DNA of 37,072 nucleotides from Euryarchaeota archaeon UBA202 (GCA_002502685.1 DAQA01000031.1:1-37072), one strand, 5' to 3'; positions 25,152-35,384 are shown, counted from the stretch's first letter. The notes: generated by a model not told the origin, from the sequence alone. Program-made: numbers and translations.

Positions 25152-27359
25152 CTATTTTCCCCATTTTTCTAACCATCTTCCATCCTTAATGGAATAGAGG
25201 CTAGATAGTCCAAATAAGGCGGCTATGCAAGAAAATGCAAGCATTGCTAGGGTGACAAAAATAAACTGGGATATTAATTGATAGTCCATTAGCAATACAG
25301 GTATGCCACCAACGACAAGGGCAAGTGTTGACTCTATTAGAGGGATGCTTTTTTTACTAACTGCAATTTTTATTGCCTCCAGTGCTGATTTTTCCTGTAA
25401 TTCATCACGAACACGCTGGGTGATATGAACAGAAAAATCAATACCTGCCCCAATGGCAACCGATGACACCATAATGGTTGCAACATCCAAGGGGATATTT
25501 AAGAGGACCAACAATCCTGGTTCCCAGATAAGAATAAGAATCAGAGGGATAAATGTGAAAAGGGCGTATCGGAATGAACGAAAAACTATTAATAAACATA
25601 AAAAAACAAGGGCAAGTGATAGCATCATAAATTTCAATTGCTCCCCCATCAATAGATTGTTTACCACAATGAAAATAGGTGCTGTGCCCGTAAAAAGAGA
25701 GATATTGTCGGCAAATGTGCCTCGACTCTGATGCAATAGCTCATTTATCTCACCTACGGGTTTTTTTGTCTCATCGATACTCATAGGGGGAATGTTCACC
25801 GAGACAATAGCCTTGGATTTATCATCATTTAACATGATATTGACAAGCTCTTCCCCGACCCAGGAATCAATGATGTGTTCCACTTGTTCACGTGTGGTGG
25901 GAATACTTCCTCTTTCTCTAAAATTTAGGCTTTTAATGACATCAACAATGGAATAGGCTGATGCATTCTTGATATTGTAATTGATGATTTTTTCTATGGA
26001 ATCAATTTTTTCTAAAATCTTTGGTTCAAGCACATCTCCCGCCTGGGCACCCACATAAAATGCCCCTATTTGGCCACTTTCCATCTTTTCTGAATAGGCA
26101 TTCATTGCCTGGGCGCTATCCATATCCTCTGGCATCAAATCCCAGATACTGGATTCTGTGGAAACAAAGGGGATGGCGAAGGCGGAGAAGAAAGTAACAA
26201 AAATGAGGACAATACCGATTTCTTTTCGATAAGTCGTGATTTTTGAAAAAACATTCCATACTTTGATTTCTTCCTTTTTTGGATGATAATCAAAAATGAT
26301 TAATAAGGCAGGTACCAAAATCATTGAAGAGAAAAAACAATAGGTCATCCCTATCAAAAAAGCCAAGCCAATATTTGTTACCGAAGGCATGCTGGAGGTT
26401 AGAAGAGACGCAAAACCCACCATGGTAGTCACGGCTGAGAGAAGAATGGCCTTTCCAGTAGTGGAGATGATTCTTTTTAATGCTGCTTGAGGGGGGCGTT
26501 TCATGATCTCTTCTGCATAGTGACTGATAATATGGAGCGAATAGGCAACCCCAAGAGAAGCAAGCAAGGGGATTATCGCGATAACCTGGGGGGTAAACAT
26601 TACGGGAAGAAGACCAATTGTTCCAAAGGTGAGGACAATTGAAAAAATTACGGTAAAAATTGAGATGGCCACTGCCTTAATGCTTCGATGAAAGAAATAG
26701 ATAACCAAGGCTATCAAAAAAAGGGACAAGGGGACAACACTTACTATCCTTTCCATTGTCCACTTCACGGTTTCTTTATACATGGCAACAATACCAGTGG
26801 TTTTCATCTGTGTTTCATCTGTTTTTTGGGTAAGGGGTTTAATAATCTGATCTATTAATGTATCTGCATCAGCAGTAGGTGAAACAGCGACAACGATGGC
26901 TGCACTGGTATAATCTCGACTGATAAATTGATATTTTATCTCATCAGGTATGTATTGGAAAATAAAGTCAATGTGTTCCTGCTTCTCAGGAAGTCCATCT
27001 GTACCAAATAGGGGAAAATGTTCAGCAAGGCTGGTGATAAAAGAGGCGACACTGATGGTATAGATTATTCCTGTATCTTCGCCATTCTGTGAATTTATTG
27101 CTTTTTCCACAGCAAGGATTTCTTTTAGCACTGATGACTGGGTTATATTATCTGATTGTACAAAGATAATAATGGAATCCATTGGCCATTCATCTCTCAT
27201 TTCCATGAGGGTCTGAACAATGGGTTCTTCTGTTGGGATATAGACTTCTATATCGGAAGTGATGGTGAGAGACAAGGCCTGGAGGGATATGAAAAATGTT
27301 AGAAGAGTGAACACCAAAACAACAGTTTTTGGTCTTTTAAGGATTAGGTCAAAAAGCAT
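25152..27359 (-). CDS. RND superfamily membrane protein (MMPL/HpnN-like)
   Basis: The 735-residue protein is a predicted exporter of the RND superfamily. It has the duplicated plan of one TM helix, a large extracytoplasmic domain, then five TM helices, repeated twice. The first half includes TM1 (VVLVFTLLTFFISLQALSL) and the sterol-sensing-like block ASLGVAYSLHIISHYAEE; the second has SVAIGAGIDFSVHITQRVRDEL. In bacteria such proteins move lipids or lipid-like cargo; the cargo here is unknown. The ATG at 27359 has AAGGTGA 4 nt upstream. It appears monocistronic, convergent with rpl37e. No partner MFP-type gene is nearby. Confidence 0.88.
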   Translation of the reverse strand: MLFDLILKRPKTVVLVFTLLTFFISLQALSLTITSDIEVYIPTEEPIVQTLMEMRDEWPMDSIIIFVQSDNITQSSVLKEILAVEKAINSQNGEDTGIIYTISVASFITSLAEHFPLFGTDGLPEKQEHIDFIFQYIPDEIKYQFISRDYTSAAIVVAVSPTADADTLIDQIIKPLTQKTDETQMKTTGIVAMYKETVKWTMERIVSVVPLSLFLIALVIYFFHRSIKAVAISIFTVIFSIVLTFGTIGLLPVMFTPQVIAIIPLLASLGVAYSLHIISHYAEEIMKRPPQAALKRIISTTGKAILLSAVTTMVGFASLLTSSMPSVTNIGLAFLIGMTYCFFSSMILVPALLIIFDYHPKKEEIKVWNVFSKITTYRKEIGIVLIFVTFFSAFAIPFVSTESSIWDLMPEDMDSAQAMNAYSEKMESGQIGAFYVGAQAGDVLEPKILEKIDSIEKIINYNIKNASAYSIVDVIKSLNFRERGSIPTTREQVEHIIDSWVGEELVNIMLNDDKSKAIVSVNIPPMSIDETKKPVGEINELLHQSRGTFADNISLFTGTAPIFIVVNNLLMGEQLKFMMLSLALVFLCLLIVFRSFRYALFTFIPLILILIWEPGLLVLLNIPLDVATIMVSSVAIGAGIDFSVHITQRVRDELQEKSALEAIKIAVSKKSIPLIESTLALVVGGIPVLLMDYQLISQFIFVTLAMLAFSCIAALFGLSSLYSIKDGRWLEKWGK

Positions 27360-27725
27360 CTGTTCACCTTGTATCTCTACAGATAATTAAATCAAGTTGC
27401 ACCCCCTATTTAAAATTACCTTTTTTTATCCATCAAGACAAAACACTGAAAAAATAGTGTATTCCTTTAACAACGGGGACAGCAAGATAGTACCTATAAA
27501 AACAAACTGTATATATCACCTCGATAGTTACATAGGGATTTCAGAGTTAAAAGAGAATCTAATGCCATTTTAGTAGTAATATTTTTTTTTAGGTTATTCT
27601 TTTAGAGGATATCATTGTTTTTTTCTTGGAGATTATAGGCGATAGGACATAGATAGGTTTAAAAGAAATGGCGATTATACACCTTTCAAGAATCAGAGTA
27701 GGTTCTGGGCAAATGATTATAAATC
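27360..27725. other. Divergent promoter region of the RND and DUF21 genes
   Basis: The 366-nt gap contains no gene. A TATA element for the RND gene (TATTTAAAAT on the plus strand, 27408-27417) sits about 50 nt before its start. A TTTAAAAG near 27658 may serve the DUF21/CBS gene. The centre is AT-rich and otherwise featureless to me. Confidence 0.45.
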
Positions 27726-28709
27726 ATGTTTTGGATAGCAACTGGTTTTTTAGTAATCATTAGCCTTATTTTAATATCTGGATTTTTTTCAAGTTCAGAG
27801 ATGGCATTTGTGTCAATAAACAGGGCATTGATCTTGGATAAAGCAAGGAAAGGTGACCAAAAAGCTCAAATTCTTGGCAAGTTATTAAAAGATTCCGACA
27901 GTGTCATAAGTGCAATTGTTATTGGCAATAATCTTGTCAATATTTTTGCTTCTATACTGGCTGGGGCGGTGGCAACCATGATTTTTGGGGGTGTTGGGAT
28001 AGGGATTGCAACAATTATAATGACCTTTTTGTTACTCATTTTTAGTGAAGTAACCCCAAAGGCCCTTGGAATAAAAAACGAACAACTGGCATTGAAAGTT
28101 GCCCGGCCGTTACAAACCATCACTAAATTGTTTCGTCCTCTAGTAATTTTTTTAACATATATTTCTGATGGCATAATAAAGATTATGGGTGGTAAAGATA
28201 ATCGAGAGGAACGCGTGACGGAGGATGAAATCATGGCCATGATGAGATTGGGTGAAGAAGAAGGAACAATTGAAAAAGATGAACGGGAGATGATGAATGA
28301 AGTCTTTGAATTTGATGAAACACATGCCTATGAAGTCTATGTCCCCAAGGAAAATATAGAGTTTATCCATGAAAAAGATACAATTGGTGAACTAATCAAA
28401 AAATCTATTAAGACTGGTTTTTCCCGGTTTCCCGTCTACCGAGAAAATTTTGATGATATTGTTGGCATGGCCCATGTGAAAGACACACTTGGGATTGCGG
28501 ATACTACCTTGCCTGTAAAAACAATTATGAGAAAAGTGATGAAAATTGATCCCCATATGAAGGTCGATGATGTTCTACGAGAAATGAAACGCCAAAAAAC
28601 ACATCTGGCATTACTTTTAAACAAAAATAAGCAAATACTGGGATTAGTGAGCATGGAGGACTTAGTAGAAGAGATCTTTGGTGAAATTTCAGATGAACAT
28701 GATGACTGA
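27726..28709 (+). CDS. DUF21 (CNNM) and CBS domain membrane protein, hemolysin-C/CorC family
   Basis: The 327-residue protein belongs to the CNNM/CorC family, linked to Mg2+ (or other cation) transport. An N-terminal DUF21 transmembrane domain (about 1-165) starts with ISGFFSSSEMAFVSINRA and includes VIGNNLVNIFAS and SEVTPKALG. The linker RVTEDEIMAMMRLGEEEGTI leads into a CBS pair (about 195-320; FSRFPVYRENFDDIVG and LALLLNKNKQILGLVS), ending at EISDEHDD. The C-terminal CorC_HlyC (TerC-like) domain present in many relatives is absent. It stands alone between two intergenic regions. Confidence 0.9.
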   Translation: MFWIATGFLVIISLILISGFFSSSEMAFVSINRALILDKARKGDQKAQILGKLLKDSDSVISAIVIGNNLVNIFASILAGAVATMIFGGVGIGIATIIMTFLLLIFSEVTPKALGIKNEQLALKVARPLQTITKLFRPLVIFLTYISDGIIKIMGGKDNREERVTEDEIMAMMRLGEEEGTIEKDEREMMNEVFEFDETHAYEVYVPKENIEFIHEKDTIGELIKKSIKTGFSRFPVYRENFDDIVGMAHVKDTLGIADTTLPVKTIMRKVMKIDPHMKVDDVLREMKRQKTHLALLLNKNKQILGLVSMEDLVEEIFGEISDEHDD

Positions 28710-28953
28710 AAAAAAGAGATACTGATAACCTGGACTGAATGATTGCAATGCAGTAACATTATTCCTTATGGGATTAATATATAGATATAGGAAATAATTT
28801 TAAATAAAAATTAAGTTTTAATGTAAATAGAGTATGGCTTGGGAAAATTACATCCTTTATTCCATCCTATAAAAATTGTTTAATTTTATTTTTGGTATGT
28901 ATGTTGCAGAACTAGGGGAAAAACCTGGCACTTGTGAGAAAGCTTACTTAATC

Positions 28954-28962
28954 TATATAAAT
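28954..28962 (+). promoter_or_regulatory. TATA box of the ABC-2 operon
   Basis: TATATAAAT is centred about 26 nt before 28984. Transcription would start at or within the ATGTCAATG that holds both candidate start codons (28978 and 28984), so the mRNA would be leaderless. This argues against the longer TTG-initiated frame from 28876. Confidence 0.5.
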
Positions 28963-28977
28963 AATATTGTTATCTGT

Positions 28978-29907
28978 ATGTCAATGGAGTACGCTATTGA
29001 AGTGGAAAATCTCAAAAAGACATATGGTGAATTAAACGCTGTAGATAATATATCTTTTAAGGTAAATACGGGAGAGGTTTTTGCCTTCTTGGGGCCAAAT
29101 GGGGCGGGTAAAACTACAACAGTTGAAATTATCGAGACAATACGTAAGCCAACATCTGGGCACATCAAAGTATTGGGATTTGATCTTAGAGAAAGAAATA
29201 AACAGATTAAGGAAAGAATTGGTGTCCTTCCCCAGGAATTTACCTCCTTTCAGCGATTGACTGTACGAGAGACACTTCTCTATTTTTCACGGCTGTATAA
29301 GAAAAGAAAGGATATTGACTCTATTATAAATCTTTTTAACCTCAAGGACAAGGAGGATGCCCAGTATCATACCCTTTCCGGTGGCCTTAAACAACGGGTA
29401 GGTGTCGCCATGGCCCTAGTAAATGATCCAGATATTGTCTTTTTAGATGAACCAACAACAGGCTTAGATCCGCGTGCAAGACAGGATGTATGGAAAGCAA
29501 TCGCAGGGTTAAAAAAGGAAGGGAAGACTGTCTTTCTAACGACCCACTACATGGAAGAAGCTGAATATCTTGCTGACCATATTGCCATAATCCATAAGGG
29601 AGGGATAGTTGGGGAAGGAACAGTTGAGTGGTTAATTGACAACCATGGGGAACAAAGCATATTATTAATAAAAGGATGTAAAACAACAGACACAATAGAT
29701 GCATTACAAAAAAAAGGGTATCAAAACATTCGGGCTGTAAATGGTGACGTGGAGGTAAAGATTACCAAAAAAGGTGCAGTTATTGATATCTTATTTCATC
29801 TCAGAGAAAAAAATTTATATTATCGAGAGGTGGATATTAAACACTCAGATTTAGAGGATGTTTTCCTTAATCTCACCGGGGAAAAACTACAGGAGGGGAT
29901 GATATGA
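28978..29907 (+). CDS. ABC-2 type transporter ATP-binding protein
   Basis: This is the ATPase of a two-gene ABC-2 (drug/lipid/polysaccharide exporter-like) system. It has 309 residues from ATG 28978. Key motifs are LKKTYG (A-loop), Walker A GPNGAGKTT, the Q-loop LPQE, signature LSGGLKQR, Walker B IVFLDEPTTGLDP and the H-loop TTHYMEEAEYLADHI. A C-terminal extension (about 220-309) is typical of DrrA/NatA-like ATPases. An ATG at 28984 is equally possible. The stop overlaps the permease start as ATGA, so the two are coupled. The substrate cannot be told from sequence. Confidence 0.92.
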   Translation: MSMEYAIEVENLKKTYGELNAVDNISFKVNTGEVFAFLGPNGAGKTTTVEIIETIRKPTSGHIKVLGFDLRERNKQIKERIGVLPQEFTSFQRLTVRETLLYFSRLYKKRKDIDSIINLFNLKDKEDAQYHTLSGGLKQRVGVAMALVNDPDIVFLDEPTTGLDPRARQDVWKAIAGLKKEGKTVFLTTHYMEEAEYLADHIAIIHKGGIVGEGTVEWLIDNHGEQSILLIKGCKTTDTIDALQKKGYQNIRAVNGDVEVKITKKGAVIDILFHLREKNLYYREVDIKHSDLEDVFLNLTGEKLQEGMI

Positions 29908-31106
29908 ATCTAAAAATTATTGCAAGTGATCTTTCTGCAAACTTGAAAACCTATCTGAGAAGTAAAGGTACCCTTTTTTGGTCCATTGCCTTCCCAGTTC
30001 TCCTTATACTTTTATTTGGAGCGATTTTTTCAGGGGGTAGCAATAACTATGATTTTTATGTAAAAAATTTTGATTATTCAAATGGAAGCATGATCACCCA
30101 GGTTCTCAAAGAAAATAATATAGATTTAGGTTTCATGGACAATAATACAAATTTTTATGATGGCATATATCAGCAATTTAACCAAACCAATGTGATCACT
30201 GTAAGAGTTATTAGTGATAGTGAAGCCCTAAATGAAAAGGAGCTGCAAAAGTATATACAGTCACATAAAGGAAAAATTAAGTCACTTTTGATTATCCCCA
30301 AAGATTATGGCCTCCATCTTGGCCGTGCCCTAACTCAAAAAAATATTGGTTTAGCGGAAAATATCACTCTTATGATGGATCCAACGGATATCCAAAGAAA
30401 CAGTATCATATTGTCGGTTGTATCACAATTTGTAGGGACCTCAAATTTGATGCTCTCAGAGGGAGATAATTTTATACGATTCAATACCAGTAGCATAATC
30501 CAGGAACGGTATGAATACATTGATTTTTTTATCCCCGGGATTATTGGATTATCAGTTATGACCAGTGGCATCTATGGAAGCATTGAACGGAATACAAAAT
30601 TTAGGAAAAATGGGATTCTAAAAAAATTATCAACCACACCGATAACCCGAGGAGAATGGATTTTTGCCAAAATGCTTTTTATGCTCATTTTGGCATTTAT
30701 ATCAACAGGTATCATTCTTACTGTGGGAATATTGGTATGGGATGTCGCTGTCCAGATAAATATATATATGTTTATTTTGATAATCTCAGCAAGCTTTGCA
30801 TTTTCAGGATTAGGCCTAATTATTACTCGATTTGTACGAGAGGAGGAAACAGCTGATTCTGCCGGGGGAGCAATCACCTTCCCAATGATGTTTCTTGCTG
30901 GAACATTTTTCCCCTTAGAGACCATGCCTGAGTTTCTAAGAGTGATTGCTCAAGCACTCCCCCTATATTATGTTAATGAAGGATTGCGCGCCGCCATGAT
31001 ACTAAAGGATACAACAGCAGCTCTACGAAATAGCATTATTGTTTTTGTTTTCGCAGCTATTGTGTTCGCCATTGGAGCAATAATCACCAGTTGGAAAGAA
31101 GACTGA
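29904..31106 (+). CDS. ABC-2 type transporter permease
   Basis: The 400-residue permease has one N-terminal TM helix (TLFWSIAFPVLLILLFGAIF), an extracytoplasmic domain of roughly 180 residues, then five TM helices. These include the ABC-2 core blocks FFIPGIIGLSVMTSGIYGS and FLAGTFFPLETMPEFLR. A strong ribosome-binding sequence (AGGAGGGG) precedes its ATG inside the ATPase gene. It pairs with the ATPase encoded just upstream. Family is clear; export of a lipid or small molecule is inferred from the class. Confidence 0.9.
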   Translation: MNLKIIASDLSANLKTYLRSKGTLFWSIAFPVLLILLFGAIFSGGSNNYDFYVKNFDYSNGSMITQVLKENNIDLGFMDNNTNFYDGIYQQFNQTNVITVRVISDSEALNEKELQKYIQSHKGKIKSLLIIPKDYGLHLGRALTQKNIGLAENITLMMDPTDIQRNSIILSVVSQFVGTSNLMLSEGDNFIRFNTSSIIQERYEYIDFFIPGIIGLSVMTSGIYGSIERNTKFRKNGILKKLSTTPITRGEWIFAKMLFMLILAFISTGIILTVGILVWDVAVQINIYMFILIISASFAFSGLGLIITRFVREEETADSAGGAITFPMMFLAGTFFPLETMPEFLRVIAQALPLYYVNEGLRAAMILKDTTAALRNSIIVFVFAAIVFAIGAIITSWKED

Positions 31107-31284
31107 AAATTCCTAAAAAAAAATTCTTCAGGGGTGTGAAACAAAGGGAGGGGTTCCCTATTCCTAGATGGATTTCATATTTCCCTGATGACTGCAACCA
31201 CTAGGGATAATGGTAATACTGTCTAGATAAGAATACATGCCCCCGGTTCTGGATAAAGTAATAGGAGTAATTATTGATTATTCA

Positions 31285-33588
31285 TTACTTTTTCTTTTTC
31301 AGTATTATTAACAAGGAAACCACTACTAGAAGGGAGAACAGGAAAAAAACAGAGGTGAAACCAGGTATACCTCCTCCATCTTCTTCTTTTTCCAAAGTAA
31401 AGGTTTTGCTTATGGTGTCATTATTTCCGTCATCATCAATAACGGTGAGTGACACAGTATATGTTTCCTCTTTTTGGTACTCATGGGTTGGATTTTTTTC
31501 ACTAGATGTACTGTTATCTCCAAAATCCCATTGCCATGCAGAAATTTCACCTCCAAGATCTGATGATTGATCACTGAATGTTACCACGAGATGATTAATG
31601 GAATAGGTAAAATCTGCCATGGGGGGGCCACTTTCCACATGAATAGTTTTTGTAATGGTATTTGCGGATTCATTATTGTCCAGGACTTGGAGAGTGACAT
31701 CATAATCTCCCTCTTCATTCCATGAATAAATAGCCTCAATGCCCGTGGCGTCATAGATGCCGTCATTATCCCAATCCCATTGACAGTGATCCCAATCAAT
31801 ATAGCCATCCGGGTCATCTGAAGAGATGGAATCAAAAGTGACTTGTTCAGTTGGCTGGGGATTTAACGGGACAAAGGTAAAATTGGCCACGGGGGGAATG
31901 TTTTCTTCCCCGGAGTAATTTATGGTAATACTTTTACTCCGCGTGACCATCTCCTCATCATTATCCGTGATGGATAGTCTCACAACATATCTTCCCGGAG
32001 CATTATAGGAATGGGTCGGGTTTTGCACATTTGATGTTTGGCCATCATCAAAATCCCACAGCCAGGCAAAAATATCTCCATCATAATCCAGTGACTGATC
32101 AGTAAAGGTGATGGTCTCATTTGTTAGAGGGTTTAAGGGGGAATAAACAAAACCCACCACAGGCTTGATATTGGTCACTGAAACATACTGTGACACCATA
32201 TCTGTGTTGCCATCGATATCGGTCACAATGAGAGTAACATTATATGTTCCTGCACGGGTATAGCTATGTTCAGGATTCTTCTTATAGGATGGCTGTTTTT
32301 CATCTCCAAAATCCCATTGCCAGGATTGTAATCCCTGTGGCCCCTGGTCATCACTTGAGGAATCCGAAAATTTAATGGTACGTGACTGGGTTTTTTGTGA
32401 CCAGGTAAAATCTGCGACTGGGGGAGATCCCGTATATGATGAATACCAGAGAATATCTCCATTCGCCCGATATTTAATGGTATAAAAACTCCGGATAGAT
32501 TTATCTTCCCGGTAGCCGGTCACAATGATATTGTTTCCTCCATCCACCGCAATACCCCGTGCCTCCCCCCTAATACCTGAGAGCCTATCCGCCCAAAGCA
32601 TACTGCCATCTTTATCATACTTTATGGTATACCATTCACTATTGGATACACCCGTCATAATAATATTGTCATCTAAATCAACGGCGACACCCCGAGCATC
32701 ATCCTTACCACCACTATCATAAAACTTGGGCCAGGAGGGAAATTGTGACCCATCAGGAGTATATTTTATCGTGCCATAATTCAAGGAAGAATCATCCCTG
32801 CTTCCACCAGTCACAATGATATTGTTCTCTGAATCAACTGCCACCGATGACCCTGCATCCTCAAACCCATTACTAAAAGCCTTTTCCCATATCTTTGACA
32901 AAGTTGGAGAATATTTAATGGTGTAATAGGCAAGCTTCCCACTATGATTAGTAATCCCCGCGATAATAATATTATCCTGGGAATCAACAGCAACACTAAA
33001 TGAGGTATCTAATTCACTGACATGATAAGCATCTTCATGCAACTTATTTCCATTACTGTCACATTTAATGGTCCAAAAATCCAAATCAATGGAAAGCTGG
33101 GGGATAAATTCTATCCGGCCGGACATACCCGTCACAATAATATTATCCATGCTGTCAACAGTAACCGCGAGAGGAGTATCATACATCTTCCGATCATATT
33201 TCTCATCCCACAGTTTAGTACCATCTGTGTCATATTTCACCAGGCAATAATCATATCCATGTAAAAGACCCGTATCATTAACTGCACCTGCAACAATAAC
33301 ATTATCTTGGGAATCAACCGCAACACCCTTAGCATCATTATAATTATATTTGTCAAATTCCCTATTCCATAAGATATCTCCCTCATCTTCAGTATGCTTC
33401 ACCGTATAGAATTTTAATTTTTCTCCATCATCGATATAACCAGTCACGATAACATTTCCCAAGGAATCCACAGCTACGCCATTAGCTTCCCAAGTATAGG
33501 TATCTGTTGCCTTGACAGTAAAGAGAGGGGGTAATAAAAAAAATGCAGCTATCGCTAGTGTAGTTATAACAGTTAATAATTTATTCAT
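31285..33588 (-). CDS. Secreted beta-propeller (SBBP) and PKD surface protein with PGF-CTERM-like anchor
   Basis: The 767-residue protein starts with a signal peptide (MNKLLTVITTLAIAAFFLLP). It carries seven repeats of the type GVAVDSQDNVIVAG (SBBP), enough for one seven-bladed propeller over about residues 30-375. Four PKD domains follow (WQWDFGDEKQ, WLWDFDDG, a variant CQWDWDNDG, and WQWDFGDNS). The end is GIPGF, a hydrophobic helix and KKKK, a PGF-CTERM-like sorting signal. ATG 33588 is preferred over a frame opening at 33642, which would put 18 residues before the signal peptide. It starts 4 nt after the MTHFS gene. It is probably an adhesion or envelope protein; no enzyme site is seen. 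Confidence 0.88.
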   Translation of the reverse strand: MNKLLTVITTLAIAAFFLLPPLFTVKATDTYTWEANGVAVDSLGNVIVTGYIDDGEKLKFYTVKHTEDEGDILWNREFDKYNYNDAKGVAVDSQDNVIVAGAVNDTGLLHGYDYCLVKYDTDGTKLWDEKYDRKMYDTPLAVTVDSMDNIIVTGMSGRIEFIPQLSIDLDFWTIKCDSNGNKLHEDAYHVSELDTSFSVAVDSQDNIIIAGITNHSGKLAYYTIKYSPTLSKIWEKAFSNGFEDAGSSVAVDSENNIIVTGGSRDDSSLNYGTIKYTPDGSQFPSWPKFYDSGGKDDARGVAVDLDDNIIMTGVSNSEWYTIKYDKDGSMLWADRLSGIRGEARGIAVDGGNNIIVTGYREDKSIRSFYTIKYRANGDILWYSSYTGSPPVADFTWSQKTQSRTIKFSDSSSDDQGPQGLQSWQWDFGDEKQPSYKKNPEHSYTRAGTYNVTLIVTDIDGNTDMVSQYVSVTNIKPVVGFVYSPLNPLTNETITFTDQSLDYDGDIFAWLWDFDDGQTSNVQNPTHSYNAPGRYVVRLSITDNDEEMVTRSKSITINYSGEENIPPVANFTFVPLNPQPTEQVTFDSISSDDPDGYIDWDHCQWDWDNDGIYDATGIEAIYSWNEEGDYDVTLQVLDNNESANTITKTIHVESGPPMADFTYSINHLVVTFSDQSSDLGGEISAWQWDFGDNSTSSEKNPTHEYQKEETYTVSLTVIDDDGNNDTISKTFTLEKEEDGGGIPGFTSVFFLFSLLVVVSLLIILKKKK

Positions 33589-33592
33589 GGTT

Positions 33593-34210
33593 TCACAATG
33601 TTTCCTTATACTTAGAATATTTATAAGTCTTACTAAGGCCATTTATCTTTTTTTCACATCGGATGGTTCTTGTATCGGTGATAATTTTATCCATAGAAAC
33701 ATCATGTTTTGCCTGTGGAATGGCCTCTATGATTTGTGTATCAAACGCTAAACCTATTTTTATTGCTGTTAACTTTTTTAAAAGCCTATCGAAATATCCA
33801 CCTCCATAGCCTATTCGATGACATTTTTTATCAAAGAGGATACCAGGCACTAAAGCTACATCAATATCTACATAGGGTACTTCTTTTATGTATTCCTGTC
33901 TTGGCTCTAGTATACCATAGGCTCCAGGAGATACATGGCTCCAACTCTGCAATTGTGACAAAAGCAAGGTTTTTTTCTTGGTATCGGTTACAAGGGGCAC
34001 CACAACTACTTTTGATTTAATAAGTGATTTAATTAAATCATGAGTATAGACCTCGCCTTTAAAAGATATATAAAAAAAAATTATTTGTGCCCTTTGAATT
34101 TCTTGCAGTAACAAAAGTTTATGTATAATTTTTGTGCTTTTCTCTTTAATGGCCTGAGTAGGAAGAGTGTCTCTCTTCTGTACAAAAGTTTTTCTTAAAA
34201 AATTCTTCAT
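33593..34210 (-). CDS. 5-formyltetrahydrofolate cyclo-ligase family protein
   Basis: The family (MTHFS) converts 5-formyl-THF to methenyl-THF using ATP. The 205-residue protein shows the N-terminal basic segment (LRKTFVQKRDTL), FYISFKGEVYTHDLI, and the signature block DVALVPGILFDKKCHRIGYGGGYFDRLL. The C-terminal 30 residues (after TDTRTIRCEKK) are basic and not typical. It lies 3 nt after an aminotransferase gene that could feed one-carbon or glyoxylate-serine metabolism, and 4 nt before the surface-protein gene. Archaea using methanopterin also carry such homologues, so the pterin substrate is uncertain. Confidence 0.88.
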   Translation of the reverse strand: MKNFLRKTFVQKRDTLPTQAIKEKSTKIIHKLLLLQEIQRAQIIFFYISFKGEVYTHDLIKSLIKSKVVVVPLVTDTKKKTLLLSQLQSWSHVSPGAYGILEPRQEYIKEVPYVDIDVALVPGILFDKKCHRIGYGGGYFDRLLKKLTAIKIGLAFDTQIIEAIPQAKHDVSMDKIITDTRTIRCEKKINGLSKTYKYSKYKETL

Positions 34211-34213
34211 TTA

Positions 34214-35278
34214 TTACAAATCAAGGATATTTTCTATTAATCCAAGTAATCCAATGATATCCTGAATTTGTGTATCACCCATATGAGCAATTCTAAATGT
34301 TTCTTCCTTCAATTTCCCATATCCATTGGAAATACGCACAGAATGTTTCCCTAGTTCCTCACTAAGATCAGCAACTGAGATTTTACGTGTATTTCTAAAA
34401 CAAGTTAATGTTTTGGATTCATAACCTTTTTCTGGATAAATATCAAAATATTTTCTGGCCCATTTTTGGACATACAGAGCCATTTTTTCATGTCTAATAA
34501 ACCGGTTTTCTATTCCTTCCTCTAATATAGAATTCATTTGTGTGTTCAATGCAAACATCAAGGAAGTCGCCGGCGTGACCGGACTTTGGTGCTTCTGATG
34601 ATACTTGTACATGAGAGGAAGATTAAAATAATAGCTTCTTGGTTCAACTTCTTCAGCCCTTTGCAAAGCTCTGTCACTAACAGAAACAACAGTTAAACCT
34701 GGAGGTAGCGCAAATGCTTTTTGGACACCGGCAAGACAGATATCTATTCCTAGTCTGTCCACCTCTATCTTTACGCCAGCCATGGCAGATACTGCATCAA
34801 CTAGAAACATCACATCAGGATATTTTTGGATAACTTCAGCTATATCCTCTAGGGGATTCATTAGACCCGTCGATGTTTCATTAAAAACAAGGGTGACCGC
34901 ATCAAATTCATTAGATGCTAATTTTTGATCGATTAGATCTGCCTTTATTGCTTTATCCCATTCAATTTCAAGAGTTTCACAGGGGACACCATTCATTACT
35001 GCAATTTTATGCCATCTACCTGAAAAAGCGCCATTCACTAAATTTAAACACTTTTTTTTAACGGTATTGGTAACTGCTGCTTCCATTGCACCGGTAGAAG
35101 ATGATGTAAACAGCAGTATGGGTTTTTCGGTGTATAATAATTTTTGTAGTTTGGGCTGGAGGTCTGCATATAAGTCAGATGATTCTTTGGAACGATGATG
35201 GATTTGAGGGGTAGATAATGCTTGTAAAATTTCTGGGCGTACTTCTGTTGGCCCCGGAGTGAACAATCTTTTATGCAT
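34214..35278 (-). CDS. Class V aminotransferase (alanine/serine-glyoxylate type)
   Basis: This PLP enzyme of 354 residues belongs to the alanine-glyoxylate / serine-pyruvate aminotransferase group. It begins with the family hallmark KRLFTPGPTEVRPEI. The cofactor-binding region has TSSSTGAMEAA, D161 in LVDAVSAMAG and the Schiff-base lysine K187 in GVQKAFALPPG. The C-terminal domain contains RISNGYGKLKEETFRIAHMG. In archaea these proteins act in serine, glycine or alanine metabolism, and the close folate-enzyme gene downstream fits serine-glycine one-carbon flow. The exact amino donor is not predictable. Confidence 0.9.
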   Translation of the reverse strand: MHKRLFTPGPTEVRPEILQALSTPQIHHRSKESSDLYADLQPKLQKLLYTEKPILLFTSSSTGAMEAAVTNTVKKKCLNLVNGAFSGRWHKIAVMNGVPCETLEIEWDKAIKADLIDQKLASNEFDAVTLVFNETSTGLMNPLEDIAEVIQKYPDVMFLVDAVSAMAGVKIEVDRLGIDICLAGVQKAFALPPGLTVVSVSDRALQRAEEVEPRSYYFNLPLMYKYHQKHQSPVTPATSLMFALNTQMNSILEEGIENRFIRHEKMALYVQKWARKYFDIYPEKGYESKTLTCFRNTRKISVADLSEELGKHSVRISNGYGKLKEETFRIAHMGDTQIQDIIGLLGLIENILDL

Positions 35279-35300
35279 ACGGAGGGTATAAAAAAATTTG

Positions 35301-35310
35301 CTTATATATT
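35301..35310 (-). promoter_or_regulatory. TATA box of the aminotransferase operon
   Basis: On the minus strand this reads AATATATAAG. It places transcription start near 35279, one base before the ATG at 35278, so the mRNA is probably leaderless. Confidence 0.5.
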
Positions 35311-35384
35311 TTTGCTGAAAAATTTGTTTTTGTAAAACCTTTTTTTTATTTTTTGTGGTTTTTTTTAAAAATATTATATTTTTT

